Origin: an uncultured Eubacteriales bacterium
Lineage (GTDB): Bacteria > Bacillota > Clostridia > Oscillospirales > CAG-272
Length of the DNA stretch: 23,334 bases
NCBI GenBank assembly: GCA_934447715.1
Contig: CAKSER010000027.1
Location: 1 to 23,334, forward strand
Direction: 5' to 3'
Below the pieces are notes generated by a model. It was not told the origin of the DNA, ran no database searches, and worked only from the letters and a program-made list of their open reading frames with translations. This document shows positions 7,688 through 15,903 of this stretch, one piece after another (the first letter of the stretch is position 1; each line of letters starts with the position of its first letter). A program made the translations under genes and the position numbers.

Positions 7688-10156
7688 ATGGATAATATAT
7701 CTGAAAATGCAGGACAGGCGTTTCTTTCCGGCAACAAAAATCTGACCGGGCTAAGCACGGCAGAGGCAAACGAGCGTGCCGAAAAGGGACTTGCAAATGT
7801 TTCGACTAAGGATTCAGGCAAATCGGTAAAGCAGATAATCCTCGGCAATATTTTCACATATTTCAATATGATATTCTGTGCCATTGCCCTGGTTCTGATT
7901 TTTGAAGGCTGCTTTAAGGATCTGAGCTTTATGGCGGTGGTTGTTGCTAATACAGCTATCGGAATTGTTCAGGAGCTGAATGCCAAAAAGACGCTTGATA
8001 AGCTCTCGCTGATGTCGGAGCCTACCGCGATTGTCATTCGGGACGGTGTCGAAAAGCGTGTCAATATTGAGGAGCTTGTTAAGGACGATATAATTATTTT
8101 GTCGTCCGGAAATCAGATTCCTGCCGACGCTGTTGTATGCGACGGAGAGGTTCTTGTAAACGAATCGCTTGTAACCGGAGAATCCGATGAGATAAAAAAA
8201 TCGGTTGGAGCACCGCTTTTGTCGGGAAGCTTTGTTGTTTCCGGCAGATGCTATGCAAAGCTTGAAAAAGTTGGCGACGAGTCCTTTGCTTCAAAGCTGT
8301 CTGCCGATGCAAAGAAAATAAAAAAGAAGCAGCAGCCGGGAATGATGAAATCGCTTACCGTGCTCATCAAGGCGATCGGGATTATTATCGTTCCGTTCGG
8401 AATTGTGCTTTTTATCTGCCAGAAGCAGTTTATCGGTCTTGACGACCCGACAAATGCATCAAAAACGGCAGCATCGGTAATCGGAATGATTCCGGAGGGG
8501 CTGTATCTTCTTACAAGCATTGCTCTTGCGCTCGGCGCGGTAAGGCTTGCAAAGCGCAGAACCCTTGTACACGATATGAAATGCATCGAGACACTGGCGC
8601 GTGTCGATGTCCTTTGTGTTGATAAAACCGGAACAATCACCGAAAACGATATGAGCGTAGGCGACCTGATTCTGGTCGACGACGGAACCGATATGACTGC
8701 CGCACGCAATCTGATTTTTGAATTTGCGCAGAATATGGGCTCGGACAACGCAACTATCAGAGCAATAAAGGAAAGCTTCGCTTCCGAGAGCCAGAGGACT
8801 GCAAGGAGGGCAGAAGCTGTTATCGGCTTTTCGTCAAAAACAAAGCTTAGCGCAGTCAGCTTTTCATCAAATGAAAGCTATATTTTGGGCGCTCCGGAAT
8901 TTCTTTTGGGACGCGATATCAGCTCATTTGAGCGACTGATTGCCGAGCGAGCCGGAAATGGAGAGCGCGTAGTTTTGTTCGGAGAGTACATCAGATCGGC
9001 AAGAGGCGATATTTTCGGCGGCGATGCACTTGCAGAGGGACAGGTGATCCCGATTGCGTTTATAACACTGAAGAATATAGTACGTCCCGGCGCAAAGGAA
9101 ACCTTTGAGTATTTTACAGGGCAGGGAGTAACGGTAAAGGTCATTTCCGGAGACAATCCCCTGACCGTTTCGAGCGCGGCTTTGGAGGCAGGAATTGCCG
9201 GCGCGGAGAAATATATCGATGCAAGCAAGCTCCAGAAGAACGAGCTGATTTCGGCAGCGGAGGAATATACCGTTTTCGGAAGAGTCACGCCGGAGCAGAA
9301 GAGAATCCTTATAAGGTCACTGAAGAAAAACGGCCATACGGTTGCGATGACCGGAGACGGTGTAAACGATGTTCTTGCTCTGAAGGATGCGGATTGCAGT
9401 ATAGCAATGGCATCCGGCAGCGAAGCGGCTTCGAGCGTCTCGGATCTGGTGCTGCTGGATTCGGATTTCAGCGCAATGCCGCATATAGTTGACGAGGGAA
9501 GACAGGTTATAAATAATATCGAGCATTCTGCGGCGCTGTATCTGATGAAGAATATCTTCTCGCTGCTCCTTTCTGCCGCAGTGCTGTTTTTGTCGGTCAG
9601 ATTCGCCGATTCCGGAGTGGTTTATCCGCTTACGATTACCCAGATTGCCTGGATGAGCAGCCTTATGATCGGTATTCCGTCGTTTGTTCTCACTCTTGAG
9701 CCGAATCACGAAAGAGTAAAGGGAAAATTCCTTGGCAATGTTCTGTTCAGAGCATTTCCTACGGCATTGGCGGCTTTCGTTCTTGTAATTCTTGCGCTTT
9801 TGTTCCAGTTTGCGTTCAAGATTCCGGCACATGAAATTACCACGGTTTCGATTATACTTTTCGGAATCGTAAGCCTGATGATGCTGTGGAGGGTATGCGT
9901 TCCGTTTAACAAGCTGCGCTCTGTTTTGTTCGGCGGAGTTTCGGTTCTGTTCGTCCTTGCAATGCTTCTTGATCCCTACGGACTCTTCTCGATCTCGCCG
10001 CTGTCGTTTGGCTCTGTACTTGTGCTGTTTGTGCTGACGCTTCTTTCGTACCCTGTGGAAATGGTAATTTCATGGGCGTTTGAGGCATCGAGCAGGCAGA
10101 TTAAAAAGCTCAAATCAAAATTCGGCAGCTCAAAAAAGAAGGCAAAGGAAATATAA
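7688..10156 (+). CDS. CtpE-like P-type cation-transporting ATPase
   Basis: Membrane ATPase that moves a cation through a phospho-aspartate intermediate. The 822 residues contain the actuator motif TGES (163-166), the phosphorylation site DKTGT (Asp312) and the hinge TGDGVND (555-561). Membrane helices flank these, and a C-terminal bundle follows from about 610. The fourth helix carries IPEGL (268-272), the pattern of type II-like/CtpE ATPases, whereas heavy-metal pumps have CPC; there is no N-terminal CxxC metal domain. Mycobacterial CtpE is reported to transport Ca2+, so calcium uptake or export is a reasonable guess, but substrate is not provable here. The C-terminus is Lys/Ser-rich. The SD is TGGAG. 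It stands alone between a divergent aspartate kinase and a convergent carD gene, sharing a bidirectional terminator with the latter. Confidence 0.9.
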   Translation: MDNISENAGQAFLSGNKNLTGLSTAEANERAEKGLANVSTKDSGKSVKQIILGNIFTYFNMIFCAIALVLIFEGCFKDLSFMAVVVANTAIGIVQELNAKKTLDKLSLMSEPTAIVIRDGVEKRVNIEELVKDDIIILSSGNQIPADAVVCDGEVLVNESLVTGESDEIKKSVGAPLLSGSFVVSGRCYAKLEKVGDESFASKLSADAKKIKKKQQPGMMKSLTVLIKAIGIIIVPFGIVLFICQKQFIGLDDPTNASKTAASVIGMIPEGLYLLTSIALALGAVRLAKRRTLVHDMKCIETLARVDVLCVDKTGTITENDMSVGDLILVDDGTDMTAARNLIFEFAQNMGSDNATIRAIKESFASESQRTARRAEAVIGFSSKTKLSAVSFSSNESYILGAPEFLLGRDISSFERLIAERAGNGERVVLFGEYIRSARGDIFGGDALAEGQVIPIAFITLKNIVRPGAKETFEYFTGQGVTVKVISGDNPLTVSSAALEAGIAGAEKYIDASKLQKNELISAAEEYTVFGRVTPEQKRILIRSLKKNGHTVAMTGDGVNDVLALKDADCSIAMASGSEAASSVSDLVLLDSDFSAMPHIVDEGRQVINNIEHSAALYLMKNIFSLLLSAAVLFLSVRFADSGVVYPLTITQIAWMSSLMIGIPSFVLTLEPNHERVKGKFLGNVLFRAFPTALAAFVLVILALLFQFAFKIPAHEITTVSIILFGIVSLMMLWRVCVPFNKLRSVLFGGVSVLFVLAMLLDPYGLFSISPLSFGSVLVLFVLTLLSYPVEMVISWAFEASSRQIKKLKSKFGSSKKKAKEI

Positions 10157-10161
10157 AAATT

Positions 10162-10194
10162 AAAGCGGATGACGATATTGTCATCCGCTTTTGC
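10162..10194. terminator. Bidirectional terminator between the P-type ATPase and carD
   Basis: A perfect 12-base-pair inverted repeat (10162-10173 with 10180-10191, loop GATATT) is flanked by A-rich and T-rich sides. It can end the plus-strand ATPase gene and the minus-strand carD gene. Confidence 0.92.
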
Positions 10195-10209
10195 TATACT
10201 TATTTTGCT

Positions 10210-10725
10210 TTATCTCTGCTCACATTCGATCTGTCCGATAATGAACGGAATAACATCCTCCTGCCTTATTTTAAGAACAAGGGCAAACTCGTCAAACAGA
10301 ACTCTTTCAGCCTTTTTCAAAGCCGATTCATCGGCTGCATAGAGCTTTTTGCCGATCTCGGCAAGCTCCTGCCTTTTACGGTGAATTGTTTTTGTCATCT
10401 TCATGAGCTCTCTTCTGTCTCCGCCGATAAGAATTTTGCGGAACAGATCGCTTCTTTGCTTTGAATCGCTGATCCACTCGGTGTCCTCGTGCGGCATCGA
10501 TTTTATAAGAGCAATGATTTCGTCCGCCGTGAGAATTTCTCTCATCTGGCTTGTCAGAGCTTCGTTGTCGGTCGGGACATATATTGTGAAATTCGGGTCG
10601 TTAATCGGCTTGAGAATGTAATATACCTTTTCTCCGCTGAGCTCGCTGATTTTTGCTTTTTTGATTTCGGTTACCGTGCAAACACCGCTGGTTTTATACA
10701 GCACCTTTGTTCCTACATCAAACAT
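10210..10725 (-). CDS. CarD/CdnL-family transcription regulator
   Basis: Proteins of this family bind the RNA polymerase beta subunit through an N-terminal RID (Tudor-like) domain, shared with Mfd, and stabilise promoter complexes through a helical C-terminal domain. The 171 residues begin MFDVGTKVLYKTSGVCTVTEI and continue with the YYIL and YVPTDN strands of the RID fold (to about residue 58). The rest is predicted helical and rich in Lys, Arg and Glu, including a likely long helix around 105-150. Length fits the Firmicute members (about 160-170). The SD is AGAGG. A 185-base structured leader lies between a good promoter and the ATG, which is unusual for such a gene. The gene stands alone; its regulon cannot be inferred. 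Confidence 0.88.
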   Translation of the reverse strand: MFDVGTKVLYKTSGVCTVTEIKKAKISELSGEKVYYILKPINDPNFTIYVPTDNEALTSQMREILTADEIIALIKSMPHEDTEWISDSKQRSDLFRKILIGGDRRELMKMTKTIHRKRQELAEIGKKLYAADESALKKAERVLFDEFALVLKIRQEDVIPFIIGQIECEQR

Positions 10726-10910
10726 ATATTACCTCTTTCATCAATTAGCAACTGTAAGTCTGAATCGGATGCGAACCAATTAAACCACGTCACAAGGATG
10801 GTGGGAGCTTTTATTCCCACTTGCCGATTTGCGCCCTTTGACAGCCTGCTTTTGACCTTGCTTGATGCCGCCGAAGCAGAAGAGTTTCATCAAAGGTTAA
10901 CAAAATTACT
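10726..10910 (-). promoter_or_regulatory. Long structured 5' leader of carD
   Basis: About 185 untranslated bases separate the predicted start site from the carD ATG. Three pairings are visible: 10890-10896 with 10835-10841 (7 bp, perfect), inside it 10874-10879 with 10846-10851 (6 bp), and a separate perfect 6-bp hairpin 10801-10806/10815-10820 with an 8-base loop. No terminator-type U run follows any of them, so control of translation or stability, or an embedded small RNA, is more likely than attenuation. I do not recognise a named RNA family. The adjoining 10946-11046 is A+T rich and shows no further gene. Confidence 0.5.
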
Positions 10911-10916
10911 AACTAT

Positions 10917-10945
10917 AGTATATCATGTTTTAAAATATTTTGCAA
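10917..10945 (-). promoter_or_regulatory. SigA-type promoter of carD
   Basis: On the minus strand TTGCAA (10940-10945) and TATACT (10917-10922) are 17 bases apart, a good though not perfect match. The start site is near 10910. Confidence 0.7.
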
Positions 10946-11046
10946 GTTTATTTTTTGATGTTCTAAAATTTTAGATATAGTTAGCCGTTTTCGGGATGGG
11001 CTTATATTGAGGTTTCCACTTTGCAAAATTCCTTGGGCGGCACCTC

Positions 11047-11997
11047 TTAAACAAGGTTTTGCGGATGACCTTCGATGAATGCCCGAATGTTTTCGGAGGT
11101 GATCTCAAGCAGCCTTTTTCTTGTTTCAAGGCCTGCCCAGGCGATGTGCGGAGTAATTACCGTGTTTTTTGCCTTGATTATTTCGCAGTCCTCTCTTGCC
11201 GGCTCGGTTTCTATCACGTCAAGCCCGGCACCGGCTATTTCCCCACGGTTAAGAGCATCGGCAAGAGCTCTTTCGTCTATGACAGGACCTCTTGAGGTGT
11301 TTATAATATAGGCGGTTTTCTTCATTTTTTGAAGCTCTTTACAGCCGATCAGTCCTCTTGTTTTGTCGGTTAAGGGGCAGTGAAGAGTGACTATGTCGCT
11401 TGTTTTCAGCAGGGTGTCAAGATCGGTCTGTCTTACATTCGGATCATCGGTTTTTGAACGGGAATATACGGTTACATTCATTCCGAAGCTTTCGGCAATC
11501 TTTGCAACCCTCTTTCCGATTCTGCCGTATCCGATTATTCCGAGTGTCTTGCCGCTCAGCTCGTAAATTGTACCCTTGTACAGCGAAAAGGATGAGGTTT
11601 TTGACCATTCGCCGTCCTTTACGGCACGGTCGTGCGCTGCCGTTTTGTCAAACAGCTCGAGAATCAGCGCAAAGGTGTGCTGGGCTACCATATATGTGCT
11701 GTACGCCGGAACGTTTGAAACCTTTACGCCGTACTTTGCCGCCGCATTTACATCGATTGCATCATATCCGGTTGCAAGAAGGGTAATGAGCTTCAGTCCG
11801 TTTTCTGCAAGCTCCTTCATTGCAGTTTCACCGATTCTCATCTTGTTGCATATGATTATATCCTTTCCTTTGGCTCTGTCTATAAGCTCATCGGGCTTTG
11901 TCCATTTATATTCCTCATACTCTCCGAACCGGCTTAAAAAATCCCAGGAAAGATCGCCCGGATTTGCCGCATATGAGTCAAGTACTACGATTTTCAT
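11047..11997 (-). CDS. D-isomer-specific 2-hydroxyacid dehydrogenase
   Basis: NAD(P)-dependent oxidoreductase that interconverts a 2-oxoacid and a D-2-hydroxyacid. The 316 residues contain the Rossmann motif GYGRIG (156-161) and the catalytic triad Arg236 (in NTSRGPVID), Glu265 (in ETEP) and His284 (in TPHIAWAG). The substrate-loop segment LLATGYDAIDV (73-83) resembles hydroxypyruvate/glycerate dehydrogenases, so a hydroxypyruvate reductase (HprA-like) role is likely. D-lactate or other 2-oxoacid activity is possible. There is no C-terminal ACT domain, so it is not a classical regulated SerA. AAGGAA lies ten bases before the ATG. It is transcribed alone from a consensus-like promoter; I see no clear terminator after its stop. 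Confidence 0.92.
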   Translation of the reverse strand: MKIVVLDSYAANPGDLSWDFLSRFGEYEEYKWTKPDELIDRAKGKDIIICNKMRIGETAMKELAENGLKLITLLATGYDAIDVNAAAKYGVKVSNVPAYSTYMVAQHTFALILELFDKTAAHDRAVKDGEWSKTSSFSLYKGTIYELSGKTLGIIGYGRIGKRVAKIAESFGMNVTVYSRSKTDDPNVRQTDLDTLLKTSDIVTLHCPLTDKTRGLIGCKELQKMKKTAYIINTSRGPVIDERALADALNRGEIAGAGLDVIETEPAREDCEIIKAKNTVITPHIAWAGLETRKRLLEITSENIRAFIEGHPQNLV

Positions 11998-12030
11998 CTT
12001 AAGAAAATTCCTTCCATTTTATTTAGTATA

Positions 12031-12059
12031 ATTTTATCATACAGAAAATGCAGTGTCAA
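12031..12059 (-). promoter_or_regulatory. SigA promoter of the D-2-hydroxyacid dehydrogenase
   Basis: On the minus strand TTGACA (12054-12059) and TAAAAT (12031-12036) are 17 bases apart. The start site is near 12024. Confidence 0.85.
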
Positions 12060-12132
12060 CCGAGGCGATAATAATAAAAATAAAAATCGGGTTTTATGGC
12101 AGAGACCGGATAAATGCAGGAGGCTTTTTTTG

Positions 12133-12162
12133 TTGACAGCATGTCTTGCGGTATGGTAAAAT
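12133..12162 (+). promoter_or_regulatory. SigA promoter of the transglutaminase lipoprotein
   Basis: TTGACA (12133-12138) and TAAAAT (12157-12162) are separated by 18 bases. The leader of about 75 bases contains a bulged hairpin (GTGGA at 12173-12177 with TCCAC at 12188-12192) of unknown role. The gene's SD is weak (AGG). Confidence 0.75.
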
Positions 12163-12244
12163 GTCCATAGCGGTGGACTGCCTAGCTTCCACGCGATGAA
12201 CAAATGCGATATTCAAACGGCTACAATCTTCTTACAGGTAAAAC

Positions 12245-13237
12245 ATGAAAAATAAATTAAACATATCAAAAAGGATTCTTGCAGCGGTATTGCTTGTTTT
12301 GGCGGTATTTCTTTCGTCCTGCAAAAAAAGCGAGACCGATTTTGTCGGCGGATATTATTATGATCAGCTTGATAACGACCAGAAGCTTTTTTATGAGGCT
12401 CTTTTCAGACTGACGCCGTCGGATACGAAAACGGTTGTTACACTATCCGAACCGATTCCTCTTTCGGCTAGCGAAAGCCTTCTTACGGAGGAAGACAAAA
12501 AGCAGGCGGCCGACGAGGTCAAACGGATTGCACAGGGCGCAACCGATGCTTTTGTAATGGATCATCCGGAATATTTCTGGATCGATTTTTCAAAGTCATA
12601 TACAAGTGCAAATTTCGATGGGAAAAAGACCGGTTCGAGCTATCTCTGGCAGGTTAAAACGATAGATTTTTCTGTCGGAATAAGAAGCGAATTTGTATCC
12701 GGACCGTCCTTGTTTATGGCGGAGCTTGACGAAGCGCTTGAAAAAATTCAGATTCCGTCAGGAACAACCTACGAAAAGCTTAGGTTCATACACGATTATA
12801 TCTGCGAAAATGTTTATAACTGCAGCACCGTGCAGGATAAGGTGACAAGCAGATATACCGTTTACGGATCGCTTGTTGAGGGGGGCGCGGTTTGCCAGGG
12901 GTATGCGCATGCCTTCAAGCTTCTTTGCGACAAAGCCGGAATCGAAAATATCCTTGTCTCGGGGAGTGTCGGAGAGGAAAGCCACATGTGGAATCTTGTA
13001 AAGGCCGACAACGGGAGATGGTATGCCGTGGATGTTACATGGGACGACGGCGAAAAGCCCGGATATTCCTACTTCCTCGTCGGTGCGAACACCCCGTCAC
13101 CCGACCGCGACAATGCCCCGTTCTGTCTTGATCATATTTCCTCCGGCGACGTTTCCGGCTCCGGCGTAAAGGAATTTGTTCTCCCGACGCTTGCTTCCGA
13201 TTCCTATCCGGTTTCGGACGAGGATTTTTCAAAATAA
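12245..13237 (+). CDS. Transglutaminase-like domain lipoprotein
   Basis: Predicted extracellular, membrane-anchored protein of 330 residues. It starts with a lipoprotein signal: Lys/Arg n-region, hydrophobic core at about 11-22, and lipobox LSSC with the lipidated Cys26. A transglutaminase/protease-like fold occupies roughly 175-285. The Cys-His-Asp triad is visible: Cys217 in GGAVCQGYAHAFK, His247 in SHMWN and Asp263 in YAVDVTWDD. This arrangement is common in Clostridia cell-surface proteins and may act as a peptidase or cross-linker; substrate is unknown. The region 27-170 has no recognised domain. The gene has its own promoter and converges on the acyl-CoA ligase. Just past the stop, another frame (13243-13329) encodes a Lys/Asp/Thr-rich low-complexity stretch, possibly a lost tail. 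Confidence 0.88.
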   Translation: MKNKLNISKRILAAVLLVLAVFLSSCKKSETDFVGGYYYDQLDNDQKLFYEALFRLTPSDTKTVVTLSEPIPLSASESLLTEEDKKQAADEVKRIAQGATDAFVMDHPEYFWIDFSKSYTSANFDGKKTGSSYLWQVKTIDFSVGIRSEFVSGPSLFMAELDEALEKIQIPSGTTYEKLRFIHDYICENVYNCSTVQDKVTSRYTVYGSLVEGGAVCQGYAHAFKLLCDKAGIENILVSGSVGEESHMWNLVKADNGRWYAVDVTWDDGEKPGYSYFLVGANTPSPDRDNAPFCLDHISSGDVSGSGVKEFVLPTLASDSYPVSDEDFSK

Positions 13238-13340
13238 GTTGAAAAACCGACGGCAAAACAGATAGCAAGGGCGATGACAAAACCGAAAGAAAACCGTCGG
13301 CAAAGACGACAGCAAAATTGGAAAAATAAATGCAAAAAAG

Positions 13341-13381
13341 AAAACCTCCTGCTAAGCTCTTTAAGCCGCAGGAGGTTTTTT
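13341..13381. terminator. Bidirectional terminator between lipoprotein and acyl-CoA ligase
   Basis: AAAACCTCCTGC (13341-13352) pairs perfectly with GCAGGAGGTTTT (13368-13379), followed by more T. It closes both convergent transcription units. Confidence 0.93.
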
Positions 13382-13398
13382 AAAGTTCCGGTATTCCG

Positions 13399-15036
13399 TT
13401 ATCTTCTGATCTTTCTTGTTGTAGTCTTGTTGAACGGAGTGTCTCTTACAACGACCTTGGAAATTGTCTTGTAGCTCGGCAGATCCTTCAGCTTCTGACG
13501 GATGTCAGCCATTGCTTCTTCTTTTGAATGCGGCTCTGCCATGTAGATTTCTGCAAGAAGTCCTGTCTCCTGACCGAACTCGTTCTTGATTCCGCGTACA
13601 ACAACCTCGGTTATATAATCAATGCCGCTGATGTAGTTTTCGATCTCCTCGGGGTAGATATTCTTTCCGTTGTTAAGAACGATGATGTTCTTTTTGCGTC
13701 CGGTAATAACAAGCTGATCGTCCGGGGTGATATAGCCATAGTCTCCTGTGTAGAACCATCCGTCGCGAAGCACCTCGGCGGTCTTTTCCGGATTTTTGTA
13801 ATAGCCCTTCATTACGGTGTCGCCCTTGACGCAGATTTCTCCGATGCCCTCGGAATCCGGCTCATCGATCCTCCACTGAACGCATGCAATACGGTGGCCA
13901 GCGGAGTAGCAGCAGTTGGATTTTTCGTCGTTTACGCAGACAAGAGGCGAGCATTCGGTAATGCCGTATCCGCCTGTGAGAATGATTCCGATATCGTCAA
14001 AGAATTTGTTGATTTCGTATCTGATCGGAGCGCCTCCGCAGACAAGCTTCTGAAGCTTTCCGCCGAAATTCTCGTGGATGTCCTTAAAGATCTTCTTTCT
14101 CTTGTCGATTCCGAGTTTGCGCAGGAAGTTTGACAGCTTGATTCCGGTGTTGAACTTCTTTTCGATGCCCTGCTTGCGGATCGTTCTCATGATTGCGGAG
14201 TAGAATTCCTCTGCAAATGCCGGAACAACCATCATGAATGCAGGCTTGTAGATCTTTATGTTCTTGGAAACGACCTTAAGCGATTCGTTTATGCAGAGGG
14301 TAACATGCGCATGAATGCAGACGAGAATGTCGCAGACTGCCTCATATGTGTGGTTGTACGGAAGAACCGAAAGACCTGTGTCGTATACCGTGGATACCTG
14401 AAGTCCGTAGTAGATAAGCGAAGTAAGATTGTGCTCGGTAAGCATAACGCCCTTTGCAACGCCTGTTGTTCCGGAGGTGTATACAAGCATCTTCATCTCG
14501 TATTCGTCGCTTGTAAGGCTGTCGTATGCCGTGCGGTCAAGCTTCTTTCCCTCCTCAATGAGCTTTTCAAACGAGAGAAATTCTCCGTCGTTTTCCTTTC
14601 TGTCGATTCCGACAAACAGCTTTACACTTGGCAGCTCCTCTCTGTGCTCATGCATCCAGTTTTCGAGCTTTTCGGAATAGAAAATAACCTCCGCATCGCT
14701 GTTGAGCAGAACATGGAGCATTTCGGGTGTCGGAAGCTCGCAGTCAACCGGGACATATACGCCTGCGCTCTTCAGCACGGTAAGGTATGTTACTATCCAT
14801 CTGTAGCTGTTGTTGCCGACGCAGGCAATATGTGAGTTTCCGAAGCCTCTTTCGGTCAGAGCCGCGCCGAGATTTTCGATATCGTCGTAAAACTGCTTAA
14901 AGGTGACATCAACAATATCATTGCCTTCTCCCTTATATCTGTATGCAAGGCTGTCTCCTGCCTCCTTTACAGCCATGTTCAGCATATTCTTTATGCTCTT
15001 GACTTCCTTGACCTCGTGTACAATTTGTTTCGCCAT
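13399..15036 (-). CDS. Long-chain acyl-CoA (or acyl-ACP) synthetase, AMP-binding family
   Basis: ATP-dependent enzyme that adenylates a carboxylic acid, most likely a fatty acid, and passes it to CoA or a carrier. All core motifs are present: YTSGTTGVAKG (186-196), GYGITE (356-361), YTGDYG (429-434), GRKKNIIVLNNGKNIYPEEIE (446 onward) and the A10 lysine Lys542 in TTTRKIRR. I chose the ATG at 15036 (545 residues) because AAGGA lies about ten bases upstream and the protein then begins like its family. An upstream in-frame ATG at 15138 would add 34 unlike residues and overlap the preceding gene. It follows the PAQR gene by 77 bases and may share its transcript. Substrate chain length is not readable from sequence. 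Confidence 0.92.
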   Translation of the reverse strand: MAKQIVHEVKEVKSIKNMLNMAVKEAGDSLAYRYKGEGNDIVDVTFKQFYDDIENLGAALTERGFGNSHIACVGNNSYRWIVTYLTVLKSAGVYVPVDCELPTPEMLHVLLNSDAEVIFYSEKLENWMHEHREELPSVKLFVGIDRKENDGEFLSFEKLIEEGKKLDRTAYDSLTSDEYEMKMLVYTSGTTGVAKGVMLTEHNLTSLIYYGLQVSTVYDTGLSVLPYNHTYEAVCDILVCIHAHVTLCINESLKVVSKNIKIYKPAFMMVVPAFAEEFYSAIMRTIRKQGIEKKFNTGIKLSNFLRKLGIDKRKKIFKDIHENFGGKLQKLVCGGAPIRYEINKFFDDIGIILTGGYGITECSPLVCVNDEKSNCCYSAGHRIACVQWRIDEPDSEGIGEICVKGDTVMKGYYKNPEKTAEVLRDGWFYTGDYGYITPDDQLVITGRKKNIIVLNNGKNIYPEEIENYISGIDYITEVVVRGIKNEFGQETGLLAEIYMAEPHSKEEAMADIRQKLKDLPSYKTISKVVVRDTPFNKTTTRKIRR

Positions 15037-15113
15037 TTTCTTGATTCCTTTCGATTTTCTGATTACTTGTCTTGATATATCGTAAATTATGTAGCTTTTA
15101 TTATTGTGTGCCG

Positions 15114-15785
15114 TTACATTACATAGAGAAGGATGCAAAGGAAGTGCAGCAGACTTCCGAGATCGACAAAGAGATGAAAAACAGAGTGCATGTATCTGAA
15201 ATTTCTTTTCTTTCCGATTATATAAAGCAGCGCTCCGACCGTATAGGCAATTCCTCCGGCAAGCAGAAGAGCCATTCCCCCGGTGCCGAGGGCTTCACAG
15301 GTCTTTTTCCATACGGCGACAATGCTCCAGCCCATGAAGATATAGCAGATCATGGACGGAATCTTAAATTTTTCAAGGTCGATTATATTAAGCGCAATTC
15401 CGATGGCGGCCATTATCCAGATGAACGCGAAAACCGCCCATCCGGCAGACTGATCGACCCTGCGCAGAGCTCCGAGTGAGATCGGGGTATAGGTCCCTGC
15501 TATAAGCAGGTAGATTGTGCAGTGATCAAGCACTCGCATGACCTTTTTTGAGGTGCGCTCCTTTTTTAATCCGTGATAAACGCTTGAAATCGTGAAAACT
15601 GCGGTCATCGATGCGCCGAATACAGTTCCCTGGATAACGCCTCTTGTGTTGTTTGCGTGTGCAGCAAAAATGATGCACAGGATTGTCGCTATGATTCCCA
15701 TGGCTCCTCCCACAATATGGGATACCATGTTGAATATCTCTTCGCCCTTTGTGTAATTCGGCAGTGTAATGTTTTTAATTTTCAT
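15114..15785 (-). CDS. Hemolysin III / PAQR-family membrane protein
   Basis: Seven-helix membrane protein of the bacterial hemolysin III (YqfA/TrhA-like) branch of the progestin-adipoQ receptor superfamily. The 223 residues show the conserved elements: SHIVGG near the start, SSVYHGL (67-73), VLDHCTIYLLIAGTYTP (85-101), and the C-terminal HSVFHLFVDLGSLLH. These carry the His/Asp residues (His71, Asp87, His200, His204) that bind zinc in related structures. Despite the name, haemolytic activity is rarely shown; E. coli TrhA and animal PAQRs are linked to membrane lipid balance. It lies between TetR (118 bases upstream) and the acyl-CoA ligase, on the same strand. The SD is weak. No clear separate promoter was found, so cotranscription with TetR is plausible. 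Confidence 0.92.
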   Translation of the reverse strand: MKIKNITLPNYTKGEEIFNMVSHIVGGAMGIIATILCIIFAAHANNTRGVIQGTVFGASMTAVFTISSVYHGLKKERTSKKVMRVLDHCTIYLLIAGTYTPISLGALRRVDQSAGWAVFAFIWIMAAIGIALNIIDLEKFKIPSMICYIFMGWSIVAVWKKTCEALGTGGMALLLAGGIAYTVGALLYIIGKKRNFRYMHSVFHLFVDLGSLLHFLCILLYVM

Positions 15786-15837
15786 TTCTCGGTTTCTTAA
15801 GCCCTTTTGCTATGCGGTTGCTTTATTTTGCTGAATA

Positions 15838-15879
15838 CTAAAAAAAGATCAAAATCATCTAAAAAAAGATCAAAATCCG
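15838..15879. repeat. Two tandem copies of a 21-bp direct repeat
   Basis: Copies at 15838-15858 and 15859-15879 share their first 19 bases (CTAAAAAAAGATCAAAATC) and differ only in the last two. They lie in the gap between tetR and the PAQR gene, upstream of the latter on its strand. Two copies spaced by two helical turns could be a binding site, or a simple replication slip. Confidence 0.85.
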
Positions 15880-15903
15880 GGATGGCCTTTTTTCGGAAGC
15901 TTT

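Noticed and set aside
10730..10800. Second tRNA-like arm (GGTTCGCATCC) in the carD leader
   Set aside because: It resembles a T arm, but no matching acceptor 5' strand or D arm was found upstream.
12196..12255. A 19-codon upstream reading frame overlapping the lipoprotein start
   Set aside because: It has no SD, no informative composition and no attenuator structure; length is within chance expectation.
15037..15138. N-terminal extension of the acyl-CoA ligase from an earlier ATG
   Set aside because: It overlaps the preceding gene's end, lacks an SD and does not resemble family N-termini; the ATG at 15036 has AAGGA.
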